Below, piece after piece: positions 8,744-18,700 of a stretch of 64,000 nucleotides of DNA; the stretch's first letter is position 1; each line of letters begins with the position of its first letter. Source of the DNA: Anaerococcus urinomassiliensis (GTDB lineage: Bacteria; Bacillota; Clostridia; Tissierellales; Peptoniphilaceae). The stretch is from positions 1,309,691 through 1,373,690 of the forward strand of contig NZ_LT635782.1 in assembly GCF_900128425.1 (NCBI RefSeq), given 5' to 3'. A program made the translations under genes and the position numbers. The notes under the pieces were generated by a model. The model was not told the DNA's origin. It searched no databases and saw only the letters and a program-made list of their open reading frames with translations.

Positions 8744-8796
8744 ACACTCTTAGGATATAGACAAGATAAAGCTTTGCTAAAATCATCCTAAGAGTG
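8744..8796. repeat. 13-bp perfect inverted repeat with long loop
   Basis: ACACTCTTAGGAT (8744-8756) pairs exactly with ATCCTAAGAGTGT (8784-8796). The 27-base loop contains AAAGCTTT. It begins 20 bases past the stop of the permease gene on the minus strand. An 8-T run occurs only about 18 bases beyond the hairpin, so it is not a textbook terminator. Confidence 0.6.
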
Positions 8797-8815
8797 TGCA
8801 AATTACGGAACGATA

Positions 8816-10264
8816 TTATTCTACAAAAGTATTAGCTCTACCATCTTCTTTGGCTCTTATAGTTGGGAATATCAAACCTAGAGCAACTAAGAATACTGGT
8901 GTTAAGATATTCAAAATCATTGTAACCTTATCATCTGAATACATCCCTAGTAGGCATGATAATAGTGTAATTATAAAGCACCATAGGCCCCAGAATTTAC
9001 CAGCTCCTTGAGATTTGGTAAACTTGTACTCTCCATTATCCATGGAGTTTTTCTTAAGCAAGTAATAAGCTACGAATACCCATAGATATCTTAGTGGCAT
9101 ACATACAGAGTTTAGTTTTGTAAGTGCTCTTAGAACAGATGCAGCTCCTGGAAGCAAGATTTGTGATAAGATTATTGTTCCAGATAGGATTACAACCATC
9201 TTGATTCCATTGACATATGCTCCATATTTGTTCTTTTTAAGAAGTTTTTGTGGAACATGGATACTGATTTTTGGATCGCCTAGTAGTATTCTAAGTGGTG
9301 CATCTATAGAAAGAACCAAAATTGACAATTGGCCAATTAGGTTTGATAGGGCATAGATGATTAGGAAGAAGTTTCCTAGGCCGTAGTATTGACCAAGTTT
9401 TTGGAAGGCCCAATATGCTCCATTTGCTACATAAGAGTCAAAACTTTCTTGGCTGGCATTGATAACAGCTGGGTCAAACATCCTAGCCATAGCAACAGTC
9501 CCAAATAAAGCAGATATTACAACCATTATAGATGCAGCAAGCATTGCCTTTGGGAAGCCTTTTGATGGATTACCTTTCATCTTGTTAATATATGGCGAAA
9601 TTTTTTCTACACCACCAACTGCAAATACCAAAATTGAAAGTGAAGTAAAATATCCAACGTTAAATGTTGGCACTATTGCCTTTAACGAAAAATCAATATT
9701 TTGATAATCTCCACTTGGTGCAACAACTGGTGCAAAAAGTCCTAGGATAATATATAAAATTCCCATAACAAACATAGAACTTCCTGCTATTTGTGTTAGA
9801 TTCTTAAGTGGATTAAGTCCACGGCTTGCAATAAAAGAAAATATCAAAAGTATTGCTAGTGTAACAATTTGAACATGAGAAGTTTTAAAGGTATCAAAGG
9901 TTTCTGCATTATGAAATACTAGCCAAGAAAAAGCCTTCAAAGCTCCTGAACCCTTGGATGCAATATAAGGGATGTGCACGCACCAATAGGTCCAACCAGC
10001 ATAATAAGCAAGCTTTGTTGTTGATGTTCGTTCAATCCATGAAGAAACTCCTCCTCCAAGATTTTTAAATGTTGATCCCAATTCCCCTACCATTAGTGCA
10101 TAAGGGATAAAGTAGAGGACGAACATCAAAATCCATGAAAAAATAACTTGAATACCATTAAAGTACATGAAGCCATTGGCAACGTTACCAAAGCCCCACA
10201 AAGTTGCAAAAGCCATAAAGGTAAGACTCTTCCAACTTATCAGTCCATTATCATTTTTTTTCAT
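8816..10264 (-). CDS. APC-superfamily amino-acid permease
   Basis: About 12 membrane segments over 482 residues. Start chosen at 10264, after GGAGGATTTT; the upstream in-frame ATG lies on the ribosome site. The N-terminal LTFMAFATLWGFGNVANG resembles the substrate-binding first helix of the glutamate/GABA and arginine/ornithine exchangers within the APC family. It is divergent from gltS, so two amino-acid carriers share an upstream region. The exact substrate is unknown. Confidence 0.75.
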   Translation of the reverse strand: MKKNDNGLISWKSLTFMAFATLWGFGNVANGFMYFNGIQVIFSWILMFVLYFIPYALMVGELGSTFKNLGGGVSSWIERTSTTKLAYYAGWTYWCVHIPYIASKGSGALKAFSWLVFHNAETFDTFKTSHVQIVTLAILLIFSFIASRGLNPLKNLTQIAGSSMFVMGILYIILGLFAPVVAPSGDYQNIDFSLKAIVPTFNVGYFTSLSILVFAVGGVEKISPYINKMKGNPSKGFPKAMLAASIMVVISALFGTVAMARMFDPAVINASQESFDSYVANGAYWAFQKLGQYYGLGNFFLIIYALSNLIGQLSILVLSIDAPLRILLGDPKISIHVPQKLLKKNKYGAYVNGIKMVVILSGTIILSQILLPGAASVLRALTKLNSVCMPLRYLWVFVAYYLLKKNSMDNGEYKFTKSQGAGKFWGLWCFIITLLSCLLGMYSDDKVTMILNILTPVFLVALGLIFPTIRAKEDGRANTFVE

Positions 10265-10416
10265 AAAATCCTCCAAATTTATTATATATTCAAATTAACA
10301 TAGTTTGATATCTAAGTCAACGATTTCATATAAATAATTATGAGTCTTTTCCCAAAATATTTAATTTTATCAAAATAGATATATAATATAAGCAAGCTAA
10401 ATGAAAAGAGGAAGAT

Positions 10417-11595
10417 ATGCACATAACATTAGATATGATACAAAGCCTGGGAATTGCAATTCTCGCATATATTTTGGGCAACAGAATCAAAGAAAACTCA
10501 GAATTTCTAAAGAAGTTTTTTATACCTGCTCCAGTTATAGGAGGGTTAATAGTAAGCTTTGTGGTTTTTATACTAAAAACTACTGCAAGCTTTGACATAG
10601 AATTTGACCAAGTTCTCCAGGATTTCTTTATGAATATATTTTTTGCATCCATAGGCCTTGCTTGTTCCTTTAAAGCTCTTAAAAAGGCTGGCAGCCTTGG
10701 CCTAAAACTTGCCCTTGCAATTATAATATTGCTCCCTCTTCAAAATATCCTGGCTATTGGCTTTACAAAACTTTTTAACATCAATCCACTCTTTGGAGTT
10801 GCTATGGGATCTACATCCATGACAGGAGGCATAGGATCTGCCGTAAGTTTTGGCAAGATTATGGAAGGATACGGGGCAAATAACGCCACAGAAATAGGAG
10901 TCGCTTCAGCAACCTTTGGCCTTTTGATAGGATCTCTCGTGGGAGGTCCCGTTGCCCAAAGACTTATCAAAAATCATAGCTTAAATAGCGAAAATTTGAA
11001 TTCTTATATAAATCTTGATGAAAGAAAAGATACCATCGATCAAAAAACATTGATGCGAGCAATTATAATCGTAGGACTTGCAAGCTTTTTGGGAACTTTT
11101 ATCAATAAAATATTGCTTCTAACCGGCCTTAACTTCCCCTACTATGTAGGCTGCCAATTTGGAGGTCTTATTGTAAGAAACATTTACGATTATCTAAAAA
11201 AAGATATCAACACAAAAAGCATAGATACAGTAGGCAATATATCTTTGAGCTTATTTTTATCTCTTGCCCTTATAGGATTAAATATAAGCGCAATTGTATC
11301 CCTTGCCCTACCAATGCTTGTTGTTATGGTAGCTCAAGCAATATTTATAGCTATATACACTAGTCTTGTTACTTTTAGACTTGCTGGATCAAACTACGAT
11401 GCAGCAGTCATAGCAGCTGGTCACTGCGGAGTAGGACTTGGCCAGACACCAAATGCCATAGCTAATATGGAAGCCATCATAGAAAAGGAAGGCCCAGCTG
11501 ATGTGGCAATGTTTGTCTTTCCTATAGTCCTTGCCATAGCTGTAAATTTATGTAATCCAATAGTTATATCATTTTTTATAAATTCATTAATTTAA
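10417..11595 (+). CDS. gltS: sodium/glutamate symporter GltS
   Basis: 392 residues with about ten membrane segments in two halves and the family signature SMTGGIGSAVSFG in the first. The second half has GHCGVGLGQTPNAIANM, the matching re-entrant loop. GltS imports glutamate with sodium. AGAGGAAG precedes the ATG by 3 bases and a TATAAT lies about 30 bases upstream. Two stem-loops follow the gene. Confidence 0.9.
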   Translation: MHITLDMIQSLGIAILAYILGNRIKENSEFLKKFFIPAPVIGGLIVSFVVFILKTTASFDIEFDQVLQDFFMNIFFASIGLACSFKALKKAGSLGLKLALAIIILLPLQNILAIGFTKLFNINPLFGVAMGSTSMTGGIGSAVSFGKIMEGYGANNATEIGVASATFGLLIGSLVGGPVAQRLIKNHSLNSENLNSYINLDERKDTIDQKTLMRAIIIVGLASFLGTFINKILLLTGLNFPYYVGCQFGGLIVRNIYDYLKKDINTKSIDTVGNISLSLFLSLALIGLNISAIVSLALPMLVVMVAQAIFIAIYTSLVTFRLAGSNYDAAVIAAGHCGVGLGQTPNAIANMEAIIEKEGPADVAMFVFPIVLAIAVNLCNPIVISFFINSLI

Positions 11596-11600
11596 TCTAT

Positions 11601-11669
11601 AACTAGCTTAATAGCTAGTTCAGAGCGTCTACAAACCCATTAATAAATTGGGTTTATCGACGCTTTTTC
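11601..11669 (+). terminator. tandem hairpins after gltS, the second a terminator
   Basis: AACTAGCT-TAAT-AGCTAGTT is a perfect hairpin at 11601-11620. A second, longer stem (AGCGTC and AAACCCA pairing with TGGGTTT and GACGCT, 11624-11664) ends in TTTTTCT, a typical rho-independent terminator. Confidence 0.85.
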
Positions 11670-11696
11670 TATAAAAGTGATAAATATACTAGCTAA

Positions 11697-11864
11697 TTAC
11701 TGGTTTCTATAATTTTTCCGATTACCCTTCTTGCTTATAACTATACTAACGGTCAAAAGGTAAATAATGAATCTTACAATCTTAATAAGCGAAGATCTGG
11801 CGAATATATAAATTCATATATAAAGGAAAATTATGATTCATCTCCAAGAAGTCTCAGCCTATGA
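11697..11864 (+). pseudogene. unrecognised gene remnant (about 55 codons, no start)
   Basis: An open frame without a credible start or ribosome site ends in SYIKENYDSSPRSLSL-stop. The composition looks protein-like rather than random AT-rich sequence. It sits alone between two terminators, which suggests the 3' end of a deleted gene. I cannot name the family. Confidence 0.25.
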
Positions 11865-11891
11865 TTAACTAAACATTATAATTTAATACTA

Positions 11892-11920
11892 AAAATGAGA
11901 GCAAATTTTGCTCTCATTTT
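11892..11920 (-). terminator. terminator of the uppP gene, overlapping its stop codon
   Basis: AAAATGAGAGCAAA pairs with TTTGCTCTCATTTT. The TGA stop of uppP lies inside one arm. Confidence 0.8.
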
Positions 11921-12795
11921 ATAATACCAAAGTATAAAAATACTACAGCAGCAAGGATTATCCTATATATTCCAAAAGGAATAAAGTCGTGTTTGCTGAT
12001 ATATTCCATAAATTTCTTGATAACTACATAAGCAACTATAAAACTTAGTACCATTCCTACTACTATTAATAGCCATTGACTGCCTGTAAAGCCGTGGACA
12101 TTTTTTACTACTTTAAGTAGGGTTGCTCCAAGCATGGTTGGTATGGCTAGGAAGAATGAGAATTCTGCTGCAGCTTCCCTTGAAAGTCCTAGGATCATTG
12201 CTCCCATTATAGTTGCAGCTGATCTAGAAGTACCAGGAATCATTGCCAAGGCTTGGAAAAATCCAATAGCAAGAACTGTTTTGTATGGTACATTTATGAT
12301 ATTATCATTTACAAAATCTACTTTTTTCTTATTTCTTTTTTCTACAAATATTATTATGAGACCCCAGATAGCAAGCATGGCTGCTACTACCATTGGATTA
12401 AATAAATGTTCGTCTATAAAATCATCAAACAAAAATCCAAGGACTCCTGCTGGCAATATGCCAACTATCACTCTTTTCCAAAGTTCCATAGTCCTTTGGT
12501 CTGGGTGAGTCAGCCTATAATATAACCTTGATTGTCCATTTAGACTATCATAATTTTTTGGGAAATATTTGTGAGTTTTTTCATAATCCCAAGGATTTAA
12601 TCTTTGGAAATACAAGACAACTACAGAAAGTATTGCTCCAAGTTGGATTATAACATTAAAGGCATTGGAAAACTCAGCAGGTTCGAGCTTTACAAATTCA
12701 TTGACTAATATTAAATGGCCAGTTGATGATACTGGTAAAAACTCTGTGATTCCTTCAACTATAGAAAGGATTAGTACTTTTAAAAACTCAATCAT
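11914..12795 (-). CDS. uppP: undecaprenyl-diphosphatase (UppP/BacA)
   Basis: Integral membrane phosphatase that recycles undecaprenyl pyrophosphate to the lipid carrier for peptidoglycan and surface glycans; it confers bacitracin tolerance. Both catalytic signatures are present: EGITEFLPVSSTGH near the N-terminus and PGTSRSAATIMGA in the second half. At 293 residues it is slightly long because of a polar insert between segments (about residues 65-100). The start at 12795 follows GGAGGAATTTG and overlaps the end of the TtcA-like gene by 8 bases. Confidence 0.92.
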   Translation of the reverse strand: MIEFLKVLILSIVEGITEFLPVSSTGHLILVNEFVKLEPAEFSNAFNVIIQLGAILSVVVLYFQRLNPWDYEKTHKYFPKNYDSLNGQSRLYYRLTHPDQRTMELWKRVIVGILPAGVLGFLFDDFIDEHLFNPMVVAAMLAIWGLIIIFVEKRNKKKVDFVNDNIINVPYKTVLAIGFFQALAMIPGTSRSAATIMGAMILGLSREAAAEFSFFLAIPTMLGATLLKVVKNVHGFTGSQWLLIVVGMVLSFIVAYVVIKKFMEYISKHDFIPFGIYRIILAAVVFLYFGIIK

Positions 12796-13600
12796 CAAAT
12801 TCCTCCATAAAAGAATGTTTTTCACCATTTAATTGGTAGCCTATAACCATGTCACAGTTGACATTTTCTGCCGAACGAAGTATTGACATTTCAACATCAG
12901 GATTTGACTCTTTCATATTTGCTATAATATTTTTGATCATCTTCCTGGTGTAGGCTTCCTGGGATTTTGTTACTGTGCATGCACAGTTTAGGGCAAAAAG
13001 TTCAACATAATCACGCCATTTAATAATGTCTTCTTCTTTTACATAATAAAATGGACGGATAAGCTCCATATTTTCAAAGTTCTGTGCCTTAAGCTTAGGT
13101 TTCATTGTTTTAAAATTTCCTGCATAGAGAACATTTAACATTATAGTTTCTATGACATCATTCATATGGTGACCTAGAGCAATTTTGTTGCAACCTAGTT
13201 CTTGAGCCTTGGAATATAAGCTTCCTCTACGCATTCTGGCACACATATAGCATGGATATTGGCCCTTTGATACGCTCTCAGCTATTTGAAATACATCGGT
13301 ATCAAATATTTGTCCATCTATATTTAAGTATTTTAAGTTTTCTTCAAGGCGTTCTCTATTTTCTAGACTATAACCTGGGTCCATTGAAATATAAACTACA
13401 TCAAATTTCACCTTAGAGTGTTTGTGAAGTTCTTCTATGACCTTGGCCAACAAAAGAGAGTCCTTGCCCCCAGATATTGCAACCGCAACCTTATCTCCAT
13501 CATTTATAAGCTCAAATTCCTTGATTGCTTTAATGAAGGGTGACCAAATTTCTTTTCTATATTTTTTTATAATCGATCTTTCAATTTCTACTAATTCCAT
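12788..13600 (-). CDS. TtcA-family PP-loop tRNA sulfurtransferase
   Basis: 270 residues with an ATP pyrophosphatase loop (AVAISGGKDSLLLA) that adenylates the tRNA base. A CYMC pair in the middle and a later LNCAC cysteine could hold a 4Fe-4S cluster, as in TtcA, which thiolates cytidine 32 of tRNAs. GHHMNDVIETIMLN is the usual family block. TtcA-like enzymes of Firmicutes are often only family-level assignments, so the exact tRNA target is open. Confidence 0.75.
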   Translation of the reverse strand: MELVEIERSIIKKYRKEIWSPFIKAIKEFELINDGDKVAVAISGGKDSLLLAKVIEELHKHSKVKFDVVYISMDPGYSLENRERLEENLKYLNIDGQIFDTDVFQIAESVSKGQYPCYMCARMRRGSLYSKAQELGCNKIALGHHMNDVIETIMLNVLYAGNFKTMKPKLKAQNFENMELIRPFYYVKEEDIIKWRDYVELFALNCACTVTKSQEAYTRKMIKNIIANMKESNPDVEMSILRSAENVNCDMVIGYQLNGEKHSFMEEFDD

Positions 13601-13609
13601 TATTTTCCT

Positions 13610-14401
13610 CTATAATTTGACAATCCCTGATGGATTGTGTCTATCTGCAACATCTAAAACAATATCTATTTTGGTATCAAGTCCCAAACTTGTAAGGTAA
13701 TTATCCACTGTAAGCCTTGATAATTCTGGTGTGTTGTTGGTTTCTGATAAGTGGCCTAGGTAAACATGTTCTCTTTTACCCTCTAGGGCATCTGCCAAGA
13801 CTTCTGCCGACTGGTCATTTGACAAATGTCCCATATTGCTCATAACCCTAAGCTTTAGAGGATATGGATACGGTCCACGCTTTAAGGCTTCAAGGTCGTG
13901 ATTGGCTTCCATATAATATATATCAGAACCCTTAATCTCATAGGCCATTTTCTCATCTACTATACCAGTATCTGTAAGTATGGTAATCTTTTTATTGCCC
14001 AGATATAGGACATAGCCTACAGGCTCTTTGGCATCGTGGTGGATTTTGATTGGAAGTATATCCATAGAACCGAAGCTTAAAAATTTGCCTGTATCAAAAA
14101 TTTTTATATTTTCTTCTTTGATTTTACCACAATTTTTAGCTAGAGATTGCCAAGTTCCATTGTTGGCATATATTGGCAAATTATGCTTACGACTCATGGT
14201 CCCTAGACCTTTAGAATGGTCGGCATGCTCATGAGTTACAAACATAGCGTCAAGTTCCTTGGGTGATTTGCCAATTTCTCCTAATAAGTATTCAATTCTT
14301 TTTGCCGAGAATCCAGCATCAATTAGGATTTTTGTCCCCTTGTACTCAACAAAAAGGCTATTACCAGATGATCCTGAAGATAAAATAGCAAATGTGTCCA
14401 T
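13610..14401 (-). CDS. WalJ/YycJ-like metallo-beta-lactamase-fold hydrolase
   Basis: 263 residues. The metal-binding motif THEHADH is at about residues 55-61, with the later IHHD, LTDTG and GHLS blocks. The opening FAILSSGSSGNS is the YycJ/WalJ hallmark. In Bacilli, WalJ is linked to the WalRK cell-wall system and to DNA-end processing; here no walRK genes are nearby. The gene follows the HAD gene directly and is followed by the TtcA-like gene with a 9-base gap. Confidence 0.8.
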   Translation of the reverse strand: MDTFAILSSGSSGNSLFVEYKGTKILIDAGFSAKRIEYLLGEIGKSPKELDAMFVTHEHADHSKGLGTMSRKHNLPIYANNGTWQSLAKNCGKIKEENIKIFDTGKFLSFGSMDILPIKIHHDAKEPVGYVLYLGNKKITILTDTGIVDEKMAYEIKGSDIYYMEANHDLEALKRGPYPYPLKLRVMSNMGHLSNDQSAEVLADALEGKREHVYLGHLSETNNTPELSRLTVDNYLTSLGLDTKIDIVLDVADRHNPSGIVKL

Positions 14402-15223
14402 CTATACCTCTAAATCAAAATAATCTTTCAAAAACTCACAAAGACCAGCTTCATCGTTGCTTTTAGCTACAAAATCTGCTGCACTTTTTGTCTCATCAGA
14501 TGCATTAGCCATAGCAACACCAATTCCAGAAAGCTCTATAGCAGCCTTGTCATTGGCCCCATCACCAAAATACATAACTTCATCAGTACTAATACCAAGA
14601 TAGTCACAAAGTGCCTTTAAAGCTTTTTGCTTGCCAGATGATTTCTTCAAAACTTCCAGAGCATAATCCTCGTTTCTCATAGTCATATAATCTTTTTCGA
14701 TTTCTGATTTTTTATCATGGTAAAAGACATCCAAAACATCCTTGTTTCCCATAAAAGCCGCCCTACCTATATCACTAGGTATCTCTTCAAAAGTCATGTA
14801 CTTTTGGCGCGGCATGAGCAAAATTCTTTGATCTTTTAGAAAACCATCATTTAAAACTTCTGCATTATTATAAAGAACATCCTTAGAAAACAAAGCAAAT
14901 TGTAGGTCATAATCAGATAGATAGGAAGATATCTTGTAAAAATCCTTAACAGTCAATGAATTATCGATAATCTTCTTGCCATCAGCATTGCACCTAACAA
15001 AGGCACCAGTATTGCAAATAGAATAATCATCAAAAGATTCTAGCCCAAGTTCCTGTCTAATCCACCAAAAAGCATTGAAAGGCCTACCAGTAGCAATGCC
15101 AATCTTCATCCCCTTGTCATGGAGGGCTTTAAGAACAATTTTATTCTCTAAAATCACCTTACTAGAAGAATCCACCAGGGTCCCATCAAGGTCAGTGACT
15201 ATAAGTTTTATATCTTTTTTCAT
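14402..15223 (-). CDS. Cof-type HAD-superfamily phosphatase
   Basis: Start chosen at the ATG after AGAAGGGATTATA; an upstream extension to 15274 lacks a site. Motif I is VTDLDGTLVD, motif II IATGR, motif III Lys in SGKQKAL, and motif IV FGDGANDKAAI. A C2-type cap lies between them, typical of Cof phosphatases that act on sugar phosphates or pyridoxal phosphate. The substrate cannot be inferred. It leads the four-gene minus-strand group ending with uppP. Confidence 0.8.
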   Translation of the reverse strand: MKKDIKLIVTDLDGTLVDSSSKVILENKIVLKALHDKGMKIGIATGRPFNAFWWIRQELGLESFDDYSICNTGAFVRCNADGKKIIDNSLTVKDFYKISSYLSDYDLQFALFSKDVLYNNAEVLNDGFLKDQRILLMPRQKYMTFEEIPSDIGRAAFMGNKDVLDVFYHDKKSEIEKDYMTMRNEDYALEVLKKSSGKQKALKALCDYLGISTDEVMYFGDGANDKAAIELSGIGVAMANASDETKSAADFVAKSNDEAGLCEFLKDYFDLEV

Positions 15224-15274
15224 TATAATCCCTTCTATTTTAAAAAATCTCTCGCATATGTATCTTGCTCTCAT

Positions 15275-15764
15275 TTTTCTTTTAAATTCTGAAATTTATG
15301 CTTTGACAATATTTTTATAATCACATTTTTATTCTCTAAATACAAAAAGGCTGATTATCGAAATCAGCCCCATAATTTTCTAAATTATTATACTTTTATT
15401 AACGAATTATTCAATTTGTTTAGTGTTATTTTGTTTAAAATATGAATGAAGAACTACACCTATCCATATATCTGAAAAATATCCAAATAAATCTCAAGTA
15501 TAGGCCCTTCTATAAACCATATCCATTTTTACAAATTAATATATATTTTTATCTATCAACCTATTCAACAAAATAATAAATTACAATAATATTTATATAT
15601 CTGATTATACAAAACAAGTAGTTCTTTTCCTTATTTTGTTTGTGAATGCACTTATAACAAAACTAAATCAAGTGAAATTTTTGCTTTATAGATAGGGTAT
15701 TTCATCTACATTTAGCTAGAATTTATAACTCTTATCTAATTTTGGGATAGATGAAAATTAAAGT
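15275..15764. other. 490-bp AT-rich intergenic region with a minus-strand terminator
   Basis: No convincing gene on either strand. At 15344-15369, GGCTGAT and ATCAGCC pair around 7 bases, with TTTTT following on the minus strand. It is the first good terminator beyond the giant protease gene, about 400 bases past its stop, so that mRNA may have a long 3' end. Promoter elements for the HAD group should lie near 15230-15330 but none stands out. Confidence 0.6.
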
Positions 15765-18700
15765 CTACTTTCTTTTTTTGCTTTTTAAAAATCCGACTGT
15801 TGCAGCTAACATTGTCAAAACTACATTGGATGTATCTGAAACGCCTGTTTTAACATTTTTAGAAGCTTTTTTATCGCTAATAACTGGAATAATATTTCTC
15901 TTAGCATTTAATCCATAGATACTACTTTCTTTGGTATAGCTATCTAAAATATCCATTTCTTTTAAATTTTTGTTGTTATTTTTTTCTACTTCTTCCCTGA
16001 TATTATTTAAGTCTGGCTCTATTGCAATCATATCTTCTGTAGCTTTATTATCATTACTTGGCCTATCTTCATCATTAGATTTTCCTAATATATCTTTTAT
16101 GGCAATTTTTTCTTCTGATTTAATTCTAGAATCTTTACTTGAATCAGTTTCTTCTTGAATCATAGGTATTCCTGAATCCTCATGCTTGTCATCAGTTTTT
16201 AAATTTTCTTTTTGATGGATTTCAGAATGGACTGATGATTCCGTTTTATTTTCTGGAAGTGTTAGGTCTTCATGATTTGGCAAAACTGGAATTTTTTCCG
16301 ACTCTTGTGATTGATTGTCCTCTAAATATCCTGGAATTTCTGAAGTTTTAGGTTTTTTTGATTCATCTAAGACTGACTTTAAAAATTCCTTTTTTAGAGC
16401 CGTTACTTCTTCTATTGATTTTGCTTCTTTTATATGTTTAATAATTATTTTGGAGTCAATCTCAGATTTTATCAGTTCATCTATGGCTAATTCTTTTGCT
16501 TTTTCTAAGGCTATACGTTTATTTTTATCATTTAAATCAAAAGTTGGAGTATTTTCATACTTTCTACTTTCCTCAATTTTAATAAATTCTGGTCTTATAG
16601 TCATATCGCCTTCTGGATAAATTACATTGTTAATTTCTCTTATTTTTTCTTCACCATCTACCTTCCATCCAATGAATTTATATCCTTCTTTTATCTGTCC
16701 ATTATATGATGGAAGAATGTAATCTTCACCAGATTTAATTTTTTCAATAGTATTATTTCCATTATTTTTTACAGATACTACCTGTATTTCTTTATCTTTA
16801 ATTTCGCCAGTTAGTTTATCAAATATAAATTCTTTTACAGTGGTATTTCTAGCAAAGTCTTTTGCTATAATTTTGATATTTAATTTTTCATCGGTCATAT
16901 CTTCGATATCTTCTAGTGACTTGTATTCTTTACCATTGACGAATATATGCTTTTCTTGGATTTCTCCATTTTTTTCATTATCACGAAGATCTGATATATT
17001 AAATCTAATAAACTTATCTTTAACATACTCGATAGGTGTATTTCCATTAGTATCAACCTTTACCTCTGGTTTTACATTGTCATAAAGGAATTGGTAATGT
17101 ACACCTACTGCTCTTGCGTTTAGTGGAGAATAGCCAGTTTTTATAAATACATTTCCATCAAGGTCTCTCACCTCGTCTGGGAACCCATTTGTGGAATAAT
17201 CTTTCATACCCCAATCCATGATGTCACCATCTCTAACATCTATTTTGACATTGAAATCTTTTCTATTATCTGAGTGAAGGTCACCGTAAATCAAGTAGTT
17301 ATCTATGATTGATTCATTAATTCTCATTTCCCAGTTAAAGCCACCCATATCTCCGATTTTCCCCTTTAGGTAAAAATCTTGGTTTCTAACATATATCTTA
17401 TTTTTTGGGCTTGGGTTGAAGTAATTATTGTCTATGGATAAATTTATTGGCTTAGTGTCTATATAAAGCATAGATCCATCTTCCCTGATTGCTTCTACAT
17501 CGGCATCTCTTTCAGATATATATTCTTTTCCATCTTGGGCAAAAAGTACTAGATTTTCCGGCTTATTTAAGTCAACTAAGTTGCCATCTTTATCTATAGC
17601 CTCACCTTTATCGTTTACTTTGATTTTAAACACCTGATATCTAATGATATTGAAACCTTCTTTGCTTGCCATTAGAACTGAGCCAGTATACTTTCCATTT
17701 GATTGATTTCTACTATCAGAAAAGATTATTTTTTCTGACATAGCTTTTATGTTAGGATTTGTATTTTGTATTTTTTCAATATCCTCACTGCTATAGACAC
17801 CATTGTTTTCAATCATGTCTGTCTTACCTGGATTGTAGCTAGTTACTTTAATGGCATAACCTTCTCTTACGGCAATCTTATCGTTAAAGAAATATAGGTC
17901 TTGGTCTTTATCATAGTATAATTTGCCCACATCCATATCACTTGGATTATCTGGAATCTTGATCAAGTCTCCTTCATTCATTTCAATTACCCTGCTATAA
18001 CTTGAGCTATATGGAGGTATTTCTTTACTTTCAGTTTTCACTTCTGGCATTCTCACAACTGTCTTTGCTACTGTTGTTCCACGATCTCTAACATAAATCT
18101 TCATATCTCCAGCAAATTGAACGCCGTTAGCTATATCATTTATATTTGCATATAGGTCAAAAATCATAGTTTTGTTTTCAGGATCATATTTAGTTGATGT
18201 TATCTCAACAGATTTGTAATCATTGCCATAATAAACTTTAGCATTTCTTGAAACATTGTTTACTTTTGCTAATAATTCAAAACTTCCTTCTTCTGATGGA
18301 GTTAGAACACCATTAATTTTTGATTTTGCTTCTTCTATGTTTTCTATTTCATATTCTAGATCAGACCCATCTTCGTAGGCAATAATATTTCCATTATCAT
18401 CATATAGATAATAAAGTTCTACAGTCATAGTTCCACCATTTACAAAATCTTCTACTTCTTTAGTTTTTATTTTGATGGTTTTTTTTAGATCCTTTTCTTC
18501 AATTGCTCTTAATGTTGAAACTTTTTCATTAATTTCAATTATTGATTCCCCTTCGATAGGAGTCACTTCTTCTGATGAATTTGGATTTTCTTTTCCGCTA
18601 ATATTGTCATCGTCACTTTTTATACTTGAAAATTTGCTTTCAGGAATTTCTCCCAATTTTTGATATTTTGAAGAATCTACATCCGGATCAATTAGATAAT

